A stretch of DNA of 64,000 nucleotides from Imperialibacter roseus. Lineage in GTDB: Bacteria > Bacteroidota > Bacteroidia > Cytophagales > Cyclobacteriaceae. Position numbers and translations under genes: made by a program. The stretch spans positions 310,001 through 374,000 of the forward strand of contig NZ_CP136051.1 of assembly GCF_032999765.1 (NCBI RefSeq). Direction: 5' to 3'. Shown here in pieces: positions 7,511-16,625 of this stretch (position 1 is its first letter; every line of letters starts with the position of its first letter). Under the pieces are notes generated by a model. It saw nothing but the letters and a program-made list of their open reading frames with translations. It did not search any database and was not told where the DNA came from.

Positions 7511-10500
7511 ATGCTTAATAAAATCATTAAATACTTTCTTGAGAACAAGTTAGTTACCGTTCTCATATTAATTGGCTTCATTGCCTGGGGCATTGTAACG
7601 GCACCATTTGGCTGGCAAGTGGGTGCATTGCCCTCCGATCCTGTGCCGGTTGATGCCATTCCTGATATTGGCGAAAACCAACAGATCGTCTTTACCCAGT
7701 GGCAAGGCCGGTCGCCACAAGACATAGAAGACCAAATTTCGTATCCGTTGACTACCTATTTACTAGGTATTCCGGGCGTAAAATCCATCCGAAGCACTTC
7801 TATTTTTGGTTTCTCCAGCATCTTTATCATTTTTAGTGAAGATGTAGAGTTTTATTGGTCTCGCTCACGAATTATCGAGAAGCTCAATGCCCTACCCAGG
7901 GATTTATTACCCGAAGGGGTGCAGCCCGCCCTTGGCCCTGATGCTACAGCCCTTGGCCAGGTGTATTGGTACACCATCGAAGGCCGGGATAAACAAGGCA
8001 ACCCTACAGGTGGTTGGGATTTGCACGAAATACGCACCGTCCAGGATTTCTACGTGAAATATGGCTTGAACGCTACAGAAGGTGTATCGGAGGTAGCATC
8101 GATTGGTGGGTTTATACAGGAGTACCAGATTGACGTTAATCCCGATGCTCTGAAGGCTTACAGTATCCCGCTGCATAAAGTGATGCAGGCCGTGCTTAAA
8201 TCCAACCGGGACGTAGGTGCCAAAACCATCGAAATCAATCAGGCTGAGTACCTCGTCCGGGGATTGGGCTATATCAAAAAAGTGGAAGACATTGAAAAGG
8301 CGGTAGTGGCCGTTCAGGATAATGTACCTATCCGCATCAAAGACATTGGTGTAGTTACGTTGGGTCCTGCCACCCGAAGGGGGTTGCTGGACAAAGGAGG
8401 AGCCGAGGTAGTAGGTGGTGTCGTTGTGGCCCGTTTTGGAGCCAATCCTTTACAGGTCATCAACAGTGTAAAGGCTAAAATCGGTGAAATCGCTCCTGGC
8501 TTACCAAAAAAGACCCTGGCCAATGGCGTGGAAAGCCAGCTGACCATTGTCCCCTTCTACGATCGCTCCGAACTTATTTACGAAACTCTTGGTACGCTTG
8601 AAGAAGCCCTGTCGCTGGAAATTCTGATTTCCATTTTAGTAGTGATCGTGATGGTGTATAACCTGCGGGCATCTTTCCTTATTTCGAGTCTTTTGCCAAT
8701 AGCTGTGCTCATGGTCTTTATTGCCATGCGCTACTTTGGTGTAGATGCCAATATTGTAGCCTTGTCGGGTATCGCCATTGCCATCGGTACAATGGTGGAT
8801 CTGGGTATTATCCTATCAGAAAATATTATCAAACACCTGGATGAAGCACCACCCGGTCAAAAACTGATCGATACCATTTACAACGGTGCTTCAGAAGTCA
8901 GTTCTGCCATTCTAACCGCAGTATCTACCACCATAGTGAGTTTCATTCCGGTATTTACCATGCAAGCTGCCGAAGGGAAACTCTTTGGCCCCCTTGCTTT
9001 CACCAAAACGTTTGCCCTCGTGGCGGCACTTATTGTTTCCTTATTGATTTTGCCCACACTAGCCCATTGGTTTTTCGGGGCAAGGATCAAAAGTAAAAAG
9101 ATTCAAAAATGGCTGAATATCGTACTGCTACCTGTAGGTATTGCCTGCCTTTTTCTCGGACAGGTATGGGCAGGAATGATGCTGTTGGCATTTGGCACTG
9201 CCGGAACTTTGAAGTCACTCAGAAGGGAACCAGGCAAAGATGTCGGAACTATCGAACCATCAACAAATCAGCCCGTCAAACCATTGTTCTTTCAGACCAT
9301 TAGCAAATCCGCAAATTGGGTTTTAAATCATGCTGAAATATTTATAGTCGTTATTGGTGTGGTATGGCTGCTAGCCAAATACTGGTTGCCACTGGGCGCA
9401 AGTAAAAGCCTCCTGCTCAATGTTGTTTTTGTCACCATGCTGGTCGGTCTTATCTTGGGGGCATTCTCCCTCCTAGAGCATTTTTACAAACCCATACTTA
9501 AGTGGTGTCTGGATCATAAAGGCACTTTCCTCACCATCCCTTCCTTTCTGATCCTATTAGGGGCAACTAGTTGGATAGGGTTCAATTCCGTCTTTGGTTT
9601 TGTGGCAAAGGGATTTGATGTAGTAAACTGGGATGTACGTACCACTAAAGTATGGTCTGGGTTAACGGAAGCTTTCCCTGGCGTAGGTAAAGAATTTATG
9701 CCATCCCTCAATGAGGGCAGCTTCCTGCTGATGCCTACATCCATGCCGCATTCAGGACTTGAATACAACCGCAAGGTGCTTGGGCAATTGGATATGCTTC
9801 TTACCAATATTCCTGAAGTGGAATTAGCTGTTGGCAAACTGGGGCGGGTGGAATCCGCACTTGACCCGGCACCTATCTCCATGTACGAAAATGTCATCAA
9901 CTATAAACCAGAATATATGCTCAATGAAAAAGGGCACAGGGTGCGGTTTAAAGTGGACAGGAAGGACGGTTTCATACTCGAAAGCGGTGATACACTTTCC
10001 AATGAGGAGGCCTTAACCTGGGGAGTATCATATCAAGACTTAATACCAGATGACAATGGGGATTATTTTCGAAACTGGCGTCCCCACATCCAATCACCAG
10101 ATGACATTTGGGATGAAATAGTACAGGTAAGCAAGATACCTGGCGTCACTTCAGCACCCAGGCTGCAGCCGATAGAAACTCGTCTGGTCATGCTTCAAAC
10201 GGGTATGCGGGCACCCATGGGTATTAAAGTCTATGGCCCTGATCTGAAAACCATTGAACAATTCGGGCTGGAGCTGGAGGAAATACTAAAAGGAGTGCCT
10301 TCGGTAAAGGCAGAAGCGGTATTTGCCGATCGGATCGTGGGAAAACCCTACCTGCACCTCAATATCAATCGGGATGAGATCTCCAGATATGGCTTGAATG
10401 TAGAAGATGTACAGCAAACAATAGAAACAGCTATTGGTGGCATGAAGATTACCTCAACAGTGGAAGGCCGGGAACGCTTTCCGGTGAGGGTACGCTATCC

Positions 10501-11392
10501 ACGTGAATTGCGTGACGATCCCGAGTCGTTAGGCAAAATCCTGATACCTACTCCAACAGGGGCACAAATACCCATTTCGCAGATTGTTGATTTTGAATAC
10601 GTTCGTGGGCCCCAGGCTATTAAAAGTGAAGAGACCTTTTTGGTAGGCTATGTACTCTTTGATAAGCGAGATGGATTTTCAGAAGTGGGGGTGGTAAATG
10701 CTGCCCAAAAAACCATTCAAGACAAAATTGACGCTGGAGAATTAAGTGTTCCTGCAGGGATCAGCTATAAATTCTCAGGGAGTTATGAAAACCAGGTTCG
10801 GGCAGAAAAACGTCTGGCCATCATCGTTCCTTTGGTCTTAGCCACTGTATTTCTCATCCTCTACTTCCAGTTTAAGTCAGTCAGTACCTCCCTGATGGTA
10901 TTTACAGGTATTGCCATGGCCTTTAGCGGTGGTTTTTTGATGCTTTGGCTCTACGGGCAAGGCTGGTTTGCTGATTTCTCCATCTTCGGCACCAACATGA
11001 GGGATCTGTTCCAAATGCATACCGTCAATTTGAGTGTGGCCGTTTGGGTAGGATTCATTGCCCTCTTTGGCATTGCCACAGATGACGGGGTATTAATAGC
11101 CACTTATCTGGATCAGAGCTTTGAGCGAAATCAACCTGGTACTTTAAAAGAAGTCAGGGAGGCAGTAGTAGAGGCTGGGCTGAGGAGGATAAGACCCGCC
11201 TTGATGACAGTTTCTACTACAATGATAGCCTTGTTGCCCGTGCTCACCTCCACTGGACGTGGTGCGGACATTATGATCCCAATGGCGATTCCCTCCTTCG
11301 GAGGAATGGCGTTCGCACTGGTGAGCATTTTCATTGTGCCGGTACTATACAGCTATCGTGAAGAAAGAAAATTAAACAAGACACAACCATGA
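7511..11392 (+). CDS. cusA: CusA-type copper/silver RND efflux permease, extended form
   Basis: An RND permease of 1293 residues from the ATG at 7511 (an ATG four codons earlier is possible). It pumps metal from the periplasm or cytosol into the TolC duct using the proton gradient. TM4 carries the proton-relay motif TMVDLGIILSEN (Asp430), and the porter domain has Met-rich segments (LLMPTSMPHSG at 741, MLQTGMRAPMGIKVYG at 894) at places matching the methionines that bind Cu(I)/Ag(I) in E. coli CusA. It is about 250 residues longer than CusA; the extra length lies between TM6 and the second porter half (about residues 545-700) and contains additional hydrophobic segments. First gene of a cusA-tolC-cusB operon, overlapping the next by ATGA. 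Confidence 0.9.
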   Translation: MLNKIIKYFLENKLVTVLILIGFIAWGIVTAPFGWQVGALPSDPVPVDAIPDIGENQQIVFTQWQGRSPQDIEDQISYPLTTYLLGIPGVKSIRSTSIFGFSSIFIIFSEDVEFYWSRSRIIEKLNALPRDLLPEGVQPALGPDATALGQVYWYTIEGRDKQGNPTGGWDLHEIRTVQDFYVKYGLNATEGVSEVASIGGFIQEYQIDVNPDALKAYSIPLHKVMQAVLKSNRDVGAKTIEINQAEYLVRGLGYIKKVEDIEKAVVAVQDNVPIRIKDIGVVTLGPATRRGLLDKGGAEVVGGVVVARFGANPLQVINSVKAKIGEIAPGLPKKTLANGVESQLTIVPFYDRSELIYETLGTLEEALSLEILISILVVIVMVYNLRASFLISSLLPIAVLMVFIAMRYFGVDANIVALSGIAIAIGTMVDLGIILSENIIKHLDEAPPGQKLIDTIYNGASEVSSAILTAVSTTIVSFIPVFTMQAAEGKLFGPLAFTKTFALVAALIVSLLILPTLAHWFFGARIKSKKIQKWLNIVLLPVGIACLFLGQVWAGMMLLAFGTAGTLKSLRREPGKDVGTIEPSTNQPVKPLFFQTISKSANWVLNHAEIFIVVIGVVWLLAKYWLPLGASKSLLLNVVFVTMLVGLILGAFSLLEHFYKPILKWCLDHKGTFLTIPSFLILLGATSWIGFNSVFGFVAKGFDVVNWDVRTTKVWSGLTEAFPGVGKEFMPSLNEGSFLLMPTSMPHSGLEYNRKVLGQLDMLLTNIPEVELAVGKLGRVESALDPAPISMYENVINYKPEYMLNEKGHRVRFKVDRKDGFILESGDTLSNEEALTWGVSYQDLIPDDNGDYFRNWRPHIQSPDDIWDEIVQVSKIPGVTSAPRLQPIETRLVMLQTGMRAPMGIKVYGPDLKTIEQFGLELEEILKGVPSVKAEAVFADRIVGKPYLHLNINRDEISRYGLNVEDVQQTIETAIGGMKITSTVEGRERFPVRVRYPRELRDDPESLGKILIPTPTGAQIPISQIVDFEYVRGPQAIKSEETFLVGYVLFDKRDGFSEVGVVNAAQKTIQDKIDAGELSVPAGISYKFSGSYENQVRAEKRLAIIVPLVLATVFLILYFQFKSVSTSLMVFTGIAMAFSGGFLMLWLYGQGWFADFSIFGTNMRDLFQMHTVNLSVAVWVGFIALFGIATDDGVLIATYLDQSFERNQPGTLKEVREAVVEAGLRRIRPALMTVSTTMIALLPVLTSTGRGADIMIPMAIPSFGGMAFALVSIFIVPVLYSYREERKLNKTQP

Positions 11393-12621
11393 AGATAATT
11401 GTAAATATCATACTGCTTGTTTTTCTCGGAACGAGTGTGGGTCAAGCTCAGACCCTGGATGACTATTTCAAAATAGCAGCCCAAAACAATCCGGGGTTGC
11501 AATCGAAATACAAAGAGTTTGAAGCAGCATTGCAAAAAGTAGATCAGGTCAGTACGCTACCTGACCCCTCATTTTCTTTTGGGTATTTTATTTCCCCGGT
11601 AGAAACCAGAGTGGGTCCGCAAAGGGCTCGGTTTTCATTGACCCAGATGTTCCCCTGGTTTGGTACACTCAGAGCGCAAGGAGATGCCGCTGCTTTAATG
11701 GCGGAAGAAAAGTACCAGTCCTTTTTGGATGCTCGTAACAAACTATATTATCAAGTTGCCGCAGCATACTATCCACTATACGAACTGAACCAGTGGAAGC
11801 AGATTGAACAGGAAAATATCGACATCCTGCAATCCTATAAAACCATTTCCAATTCAAAATTTAAAAATGGAACCGGTACCATGGTGGACGTACTCCGGGT
11901 GGATATCATGCTTAAAGATGCCACCACGAATCTGAGCATCCTGGATCAGAAAGAAAAACCACTAATCACCACTTTCAACAAGCTGCTGGACAGGGGTGAA
12001 AATGATCCGGTGGTAGTAAGCGATTCCTTATCGGCAGAATCTTTAGCCGATGATTTTCGAAGGGATTCTTTGCTGACCAATAATCCGGTGTTGAATGCAC
12101 TGGATCTTAGAATAAAAGCAAGTGAGGCGCAAGAACAAGCTGCCATAAAACAGGGGCTTCCAAAGCTGGGTGTTGGTCTGGACTATGTGATGGTAGGCGA
12201 ACGAACAGACATGAATTTACCCGATAATGGAAAGGACGTGTTGATGCCTATGTTTTCGGTCAGTATCCCCATTTTCAGGAATAAGTACAAAGCCGCTGTA
12301 AAAGAAGCGCAGCTGATGCAAGAAAGCTATTCCCTTCAAAAGGATGAATACGTCAATTCTCTTACTTCCGGTTATGAAATGGCCTGGTTTGAAATACAGC
12401 AACAACTAGAGCTACTTCAGCTATACGACCAGCAGATACAGGAATCCGAACAAGCCTTAACCCTCTTGTTTACTGCCTATGGCAACTCTGGAAAAGAGTT
12501 TGAAGAAGTATTGCGCATGCAACAGCAACTTCTAAAATATGAAAAAATGAAAGCCTCGGCAGAAGTCCAATATCAAGTTGCAGTGGCCAAACTCAATTAT
12601 TTGACAGCAAAAACATATTAA
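11389..12621 (+). CDS. cusC: TolC-family outer-membrane efflux protein (CusC-like)
   Basis: A 410-residue outer-membrane factor with signal peptide (IILLVFLGTSVGQAQ) and the two-repeat coiled-coil architecture of TolC: first repeat from LDDYFKIAAQNNPGLQSKYK, second from NPVLNALDLRIKASEAQEQA, each followed by a short strand (PDPSFSFGYF, LPKLGVGLDYVMVGE) that enters the barrel. It has no lipobox, unlike many CusC proteins. Start overlaps the stop of the permease by four bases, so translation is coupled. It would form the outer-membrane exit for the CusA-type pump. Confidence 0.88.
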   Translation: MKIIVNIILLVFLGTSVGQAQTLDDYFKIAAQNNPGLQSKYKEFEAALQKVDQVSTLPDPSFSFGYFISPVETRVGPQRARFSLTQMFPWFGTLRAQGDAAALMAEEKYQSFLDARNKLYYQVAAAYYPLYELNQWKQIEQENIDILQSYKTISNSKFKNGTGTMVDVLRVDIMLKDATTNLSILDQKEKPLITTFNKLLDRGENDPVVVSDSLSAESLADDFRRDSLLTNNPVLNALDLRIKASEAQEQAAIKQGLPKLGVGLDYVMVGERTDMNLPDNGKDVLMPMFSVSIPIFRNKYKAAVKEAQLMQESYSLQKDEYVNSLTSGYEMAWFEIQQQLELLQLYDQQIQESEQALTLLFTAYGNSGKEFEEVLRMQQQLLKYEKMKASAEVQYQVAVAKLNYLTAKTY

Positions 12622-12622
12622 A

Positions 12623-14425
12623 ATGAAAACGAATAGAAAAACAATAATCATAGCATTATCAACACTGGCAATAGGACTATTGCTGGGGTGGTTGATTTTT
12701 GGTGGTTCGTCTGAAAGCAAAACGGATGAAGAGCACCAGCACACCACAGAAGTTGCGGGTGAGACTGTCTGGACCTGCTCCATGCACCCTCAGATCCGTC
12801 AAAGTGAACCGGGGGATTGCCCTATTTGTGGAATGGATTTAATTCCGCTGGATAATGAGCAAGATGAACAACTTGACCCCATGGCGATATCCATGTCGCC
12901 AACGGCCATGCAATTAGCAAACGTGAGTACTGCTGTAGTGGGCACCATGAATCCGGTAAAAATGGTCCGCCTGAACGGAAAAGTACAAGCTGATGAGCGT
13001 TTGGTTTATTCCCAATCTTCTCACATCCCCGGGAGGATCGAAAAACTGACAGTCAATTTTACCGGTGAATTTGTGCGAAAAGGTCAAACTATCGCTGCTG
13101 TTTATTCGCCTGATCTGGTCACCGCTCAGGAGGAATTGTTTGAAGCGCAAAAAATCAAAGAAACGCAACCGCAGCTTTTCAGTGCCGCAAGGGAAAAATT
13201 AAAAAACTGGAAGCTGTCAAACTCCCAAATTGATGAAATCATCCAAAGAGGAAGCATAAAAGAAGAATTCGCTATTACAGCAGATGTCTCCGGTTATGTG
13301 ACTGAGAAAAAGGTAAACCTGGGTGACTATGTGCGTAAAGGCGAGGCTATCTATGAAGTTGCGGATCTCTCAAAAGTATGGTTATTGTTTGATGTGTATG
13401 AATCAGACATGTCCTGGATCAACAAAGGAGACAAGGTAAGTTTCACCATCGCCTCTTTCCCCGGTGAAACATTTTCGGGTAAAGTGAGCTACCTCGATCC
13501 TGTGATCGACCCGAAAACAAGGGTCGCCAAAGCGAGAGTAGAAATCTCCAATGCAGGTCAGCGACTCAAGCCTGAAATGTTTGCCTCCGGCACAGTTGAA
13601 GCAACCTTACCTGCTAAGTCAGACAAACTTGTGGTTCCTAAAACCGCTGTGATGTGGACTGGAAAGAGGTCGGTAGTCTATGTAAAAAGCACTTCAGGCA
13701 AAGGAGTAAGTTTCCTCATGCGTGACGTGACATTAGGTGCTGCTCTGGGGGAAAGCTTCATCGTAGAAAATGGATTACAGGAAGGAGATGAAATAGCGGT
13801 GAATGGCACATTTAGCATAGATGCTGCTGCTCAGTTGGCTGGCAAGCCAAGCATGATGCGGCCTGAAGGAGGAGTTGCCATGACGGGTCACAGCAATCAT
13901 GGCGGTACTGGTGCGCCTGAATCTGCTACCCAGTCCGACCATGCCACCCATCAGGGCAAACCCAAAGAAGTTGCGATTAGTGACCAAGCGAAAACCGCTC
14001 TTCGACCGGTTTATATGGCCTATATGGCTATGAAAGATGCATTGAGTTTAGATAATTTAGCTGCCGCCCAAAAAGCATCCGCTGATATAAGCAAGTCACT
14101 TTCAGCAATCAACATGTCGCTCTTTCCCGGAGAGTCACATGATGTGTGGATGAAATACAGCAGCGATATGGGTAATGCCTTGCAACACATACCTCATCAA
14201 AAAAGCCTGGATGAAGTGCGAAAATCCTTTCAGCAAGTATCGGACATTTTAATCGCAATGAGTCAGGCATTCAATCCGATGGATGAGCCATTGTATGTGG
14301 ATTTCTGCCCAATGGCAGATAACAATAGAGGAGCCTCTTGGCTAAGTCTGTCTGAAGAGATCAAAAACCCATACTTCGGTGAAGCCATGCTATCCTGTGG
14401 AGAAGTAAAATCAATTATAAAATGA
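12623..14425 (+). CDS. cusB: CusB-like membrane fusion protein with metal-binding domain and DUF3347 tail
   Basis: A 600-residue periplasmic adaptor. After an N-terminal anchor (residues 7-26) comes a heavy-metal-binding domain at about 50-73 (WTCSMHPQ, then PGDCPICGMDL), then the membrane-fusion core: a beta-barrel/lipoyl segment (VKMVRLNGKVQADERLVYSQ, GDYVRKGEAIYEVADLSKVW) and the macrofusion end (GLQEGDEIAVNGTFSIDAAA). The last 150 residues form a DUF3347 domain with a CPMA motif (YVDFCPMADNNRGASWLS) and a final Cys (AMLSCGEV). The soluble protein at 14567 repeats this tail. It binds Cu(I)/Ag(I) in the periplasm and delivers it to the pump; the extra tail probably adds a metal site. Confidence 0.88.
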   Translation: MKTNRKTIIIALSTLAIGLLLGWLIFGGSSESKTDEEHQHTTEVAGETVWTCSMHPQIRQSEPGDCPICGMDLIPLDNEQDEQLDPMAISMSPTAMQLANVSTAVVGTMNPVKMVRLNGKVQADERLVYSQSSHIPGRIEKLTVNFTGEFVRKGQTIAAVYSPDLVTAQEELFEAQKIKETQPQLFSAAREKLKNWKLSNSQIDEIIQRGSIKEEFAITADVSGYVTEKKVNLGDYVRKGEAIYEVADLSKVWLLFDVYESDMSWINKGDKVSFTIASFPGETFSGKVSYLDPVIDPKTRVAKARVEISNAGQRLKPEMFASGTVEATLPAKSDKLVVPKTAVMWTGKRSVVYVKSTSGKGVSFLMRDVTLGAALGESFIVENGLQEGDEIAVNGTFSIDAAAQLAGKPSMMRPEGGVAMTGHSNHGGTGAPESATQSDHATHQGKPKEVAISDQAKTALRPVYMAYMAMKDALSLDNLAAAQKASADISKSLSAINMSLFPGESHDVWMKYSSDMGNALQHIPHQKSLDEVRKSFQQVSDILIAMSQAFNPMDEPLYVDFCPMADNNRGASWLSLSEEIKNPYFGEAMLSCGEVKSIIK

Positions 14426-14553
14426 AGGACTGCTGCAAAACAGGAGATGAAAAAGCTCCTTCAATAATAAAAAAATGGGTCAGCCGGATTACATGGGGAA
14501 TAGTCATTCTTCTGGTCACTGGTTTAGCCCTGATTCAAGTATTAAATCTTTAA
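14422..14553 (+). CDS. 43-residue membrane protein
   Basis: A tiny ORF starting inside the stop codon of cusB (ATGA overlap), which implies coupled translation. It starts MKDCCKTGDEK and has one transmembrane segment (WGIVILLVTGLALIQVL). The Cys pair at residues 4-5 would sit on the short cytosolic side if the positive-inside rule holds, and could bind metal. No homology claim beyond that; a similar-sized membrane ORF precedes the second pump at 26831. Both may be small pump partners (compare CydX/AcrZ-type microproteins), by analogy only. Confidence 0.6.
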   Translation: MKDCCKTGDEKAPSIIKKWVSRITWGIVILLVTGLALIQVLNL

Positions 14554-14566
14554 ACTAAATGGAAAA

Positions 14567-15079
14567 ATGAAAAAAACAATGATCATGCTATGTCTGGCTT
14601 TAGCAAGCTGGGGGGCAACCGCACAACATGACCATGCAGCGCATGGTGCACAAGCAAGCAGTCAAAAGATGGAACCAATGTTTAAAGATAAGGCACTGGG
14701 GTCTTCCTACACACACTACATCCATGTGAAGAATGCTTTGGTGGTGTCTGATTTTCAAAATGCAAAATCCGCTTCTGAATCTTTGGTGAAGGTCCTTCAC
14801 AATGTCAAAGGAAGTGATAAAGTCCATGCAGAAGCAGCTAAAGTTGCGCAAGCAGGTTCACTGGAAAACCAACGAAAGGCTTTTGCCGCCTTAAGCAATG
14901 AGATGGCCACTTTGGTGAGGGGTGCTAATATCAGCATGGGTGAACTCTACCTGGAATACTGCCCCATGGCCAACAGCAGCACCGGAGGCTATTGGCTATC
15001 CAACGAAAAGGAAATCCGCAACCCCTACTTCGGTGACCAAATGCTGAAGTGCGGAAGCGTGAAAGAGACTATTCAATAA
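14567..15079 (+). CDS. Secreted DUF3347 protein
   Basis: A 170-residue periplasmic protein with signal peptide (MIMLCLALASWGATA) and a His-rich start (QHDHAAHGAQ). The rest is one DUF3347 domain: four-helix-like sequence ending in YLEYCPMANSSTGGYWLS and MLKCGSVKETI. These Cys/Met residues match those in the CusB tail position for position (YVDFCPMA, AMLSCGEV), so the two are paralogues. A soluble periplasmic copper carrier that hands metal to CusB is the obvious inference. Confidence 0.8.
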   Translation: MKKTMIMLCLALASWGATAQHDHAAHGAQASSQKMEPMFKDKALGSSYTHYIHVKNALVVSDFQNAKSASESLVKVLHNVKGSDKVHAEAAKVAQAGSLENQRKAFAALSNEMATLVRGANISMGELYLEYCPMANSSTGGYWLSNEKEIRNPYFGDQMLKCGSVKETIQ

Positions 15080-15120
15080 AATAAAAGATAATGCCCCAAC
15101 TCAGGGCAGATTTAAATAAA

Positions 15121-15576
15121 ATGAAAAAGAACATTTTTTTCAGCATCGCATTCCTGGCAGGAATGCTGCTGGCAGCACAAGTACTGGTGGCTCAGCCAGC
15201 CAGTGACAAAACAGCACAGCGCCTTCTCCATATCAATGGCAAAGGCGAAATACTGAATGACAAGGGTACTAAACTCGGCTACATAAGTAAGGAAGATATA
15301 GTCTTCAACAATCAGAACCAGAAATTGGGGTTCATCAAAGGTGGCCGAGTTTACGATGCTGAAGGCAATTCCTTAGGCAAAGCCAAAAAAGATGGTCGCT
15401 ATTACAACAATGATGGAGTCTTCATTTTGAGTACCAAAACGATTGGTGACAAGTGCGAAATCCTGGATCCGGAAGGTCACAAGAAGGGAACGGTGCACAA
15501 AAACTATAAACTTCATGCGTGTGCCACACACTGCTTCTTTTTAGAACAGGAAACGAATAAGGAAGAGGATAAGTAA
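15121..15576 (+). CDS. Secreted small-repeat protein, beta-flower-like
   Basis: A 151-residue exported protein; ATG 15121 gives a clean signal peptide (IFFSIAFLAGMLLAAQVLVA), while a start ten codons earlier does not. The mature part is built of short repeats with a G-x-[IV]-x-[DN]-x-x-G pattern (GKGEILNDKGTKLGYI, NQNQKLGFIKGGRVYDAEGN, SLGKAKKDGRYYNNDG, EILDPEGHKKGTV), as in '5-fold beta-flower' proteins. A C-terminal HACATHCFFLEQE has His-Cys-x-x-x-Cys, a possible metal site. Role unknown; located within the copper operon. Confidence 0.6.
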   Translation: MKKNIFFSIAFLAGMLLAAQVLVAQPASDKTAQRLLHINGKGEILNDKGTKLGYISKEDIVFNNQNQKLGFIKGGRVYDAEGNSLGKAKKDGRYYNNDGVFILSTKTIGDKCEILDPEGHKKGTVHKNYKLHACATHCFFLEQETNKEEDK

Positions 15577-15593
15577 AATTAAAGCCCTGTTTT

Positions 15594-15651
15594 GAAGAGT
15601 GGAACGTTAGGTTGGAGATCGTTTCGGTAGCCAGCCTCTCCTCCACTCTTC
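15594..15651 (+). terminator. Long hairpin between two island genes
   Basis: Arms GAAGAGTGGA (15594-15603) and TCCACTCTTC (15642-15651) are perfect complements; inside lies a second pairing GGAGA / TCTCC. There is no clear T-tract after it, only CTTGC, so it may act as a pause, a processing site or an attenuator rather than a simple terminator. Confidence 0.45.
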
Positions 15652-15676
15652 TTGCAGGCACCAAATACGCAATGCC

Positions 15677-16117
15677 ATGAAGAAAAAGAAATTTAATAAA
15701 AATCACCCCAGGGCATCCGCCAAAAGCATGGTGTATGCTTGCCTTGCATTAGGGGCATTTGTAGTGGTGGTGACTGCACTGGGATATTGGTTCTACTCTT
15801 ATAGGCAAGGGCCAGCTACGAGCATAGACCCTGCCGAGGTTCATCAGCCGGTCGATCCCAGTTTGGTGTGTATGGTAAACGATGCATACATGGGCAAGCC
15901 GCAAATCCCTGTACCAGTCAATGGCAAAACGTATTACGGTTGCTGCCAGGGATGCGTGGATAAACTGAATAATCTGGAAAGCGCAAGGATCGCCATTGAC
16001 CCTTTTAGTGGTAATCCGGTAGATAAATCGGAAGCATTTATTGTAGTGACTAACACGCAAGGCGCAGTGACATACTTTGAATCAGAGGCTAATTACAACG
16101 CATTTAAGAAAAACTAA
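15677..16117 (+). CDS. Membrane-anchored TRASH-like metal-binding protein
   Basis: A 146-residue protein with a basic N-terminus and one membrane segment (residues 19-40). The periplasmic part has Cys65 (LVCMVNDAYMGKPQIPVPV) and a Cys-Cys-x-x-Cys cluster at 89, 90 and 93 (YYGCCQGCVDKL). This spacing matches the TRASH/YHS treble-clef fold that binds copper in CopZ- and CsoR-linked proteins. It likely senses or buffers Cu on the outer face of the membrane. Neighbours: copper operon on both sides. Confidence 0.7.
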   Translation: MKKKKFNKNHPRASAKSMVYACLALGAFVVVVTALGYWFYSYRQGPATSIDPAEVHQPVDPSLVCMVNDAYMGKPQIPVPVNGKTYYGCCQGCVDKLNNLESARIAIDPFSGNPVDKSEAFIVVTNTQGAVTYFESEANYNAFKKN

Positions 16118-16141
16118 AAACAATCCTTTAACCCCAAATCT

Positions 16142-16606
16142 ATGAAATTGAAACTACTTTTTTTAGGTCTTGCTGCCATAGTGGCTGGGAAGACTCAGGC
16201 GCAACAGTCGGATGAAATTAACCAGGTAAAACAAGTACTGGAATCTTACAAACAAGCCATTGAAAGCCTCGACACAACTGGCACGGGTAATTTATTTGTA
16301 TCGCAATCAATTGTTATTGAATCAGGCAAAGTTGAAGGTCGATATCAGGACTATCTGGCCAACCATCTGGGGCCAGAACTCCATCATTTCGAATCTTTCA
16401 AGTTTAGTGACTATAAGGTATCTATTGAAGTCGATTTGCCATTCGCCTTTGCTACTGAAACCTATAATTACACCATTGTTCTAAGCAAGGACAAGTCAGT
16501 TATTGAACGAAAAGGGGTTGCCTCCAGTATTTTGAAAAAAGAAAATGGTCAATGGAAAATATGGCAAACCCATTCATCAGCGAGAAAACCACAGGCCAAT
16601 CATTAA
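16142..16606 (+). CDS. Secreted NTF2/SnoaL-like protein
   Basis: A 154-residue protein with signal peptide (LLFLGLAAIVAGKTQAQ). Layout is that of a cone-shaped NTF2 fold: an N-terminal helix (EINQVKQVLESYKQAIESLD), a central GNLFVSQSIVIESGKVEG, a beta sheet (FATETYNYTIVLSKDKSVIE) and a closing strand (GQWKIWQTHSSAR). Such proteins often bind a small ligand or act as dimer scaffolds. There are no Cys, so a direct metal role is uncertain. It is in line with its neighbours and 19 bases before the next start. Confidence 0.7.
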   Translation: MKLKLLFLGLAAIVAGKTQAQQSDEINQVKQVLESYKQAIESLDTTGTGNLFVSQSIVIESGKVEGRYQDYLANHLGPELHHFESFKFSDYKVSIEVDLPFAFATETYNYTIVLSKDKSVIERKGVASSILKKENGQWKIWQTHSSARKPQANH

Positions 16607-16625
16607 TCACCTAAATAATTTAAAA

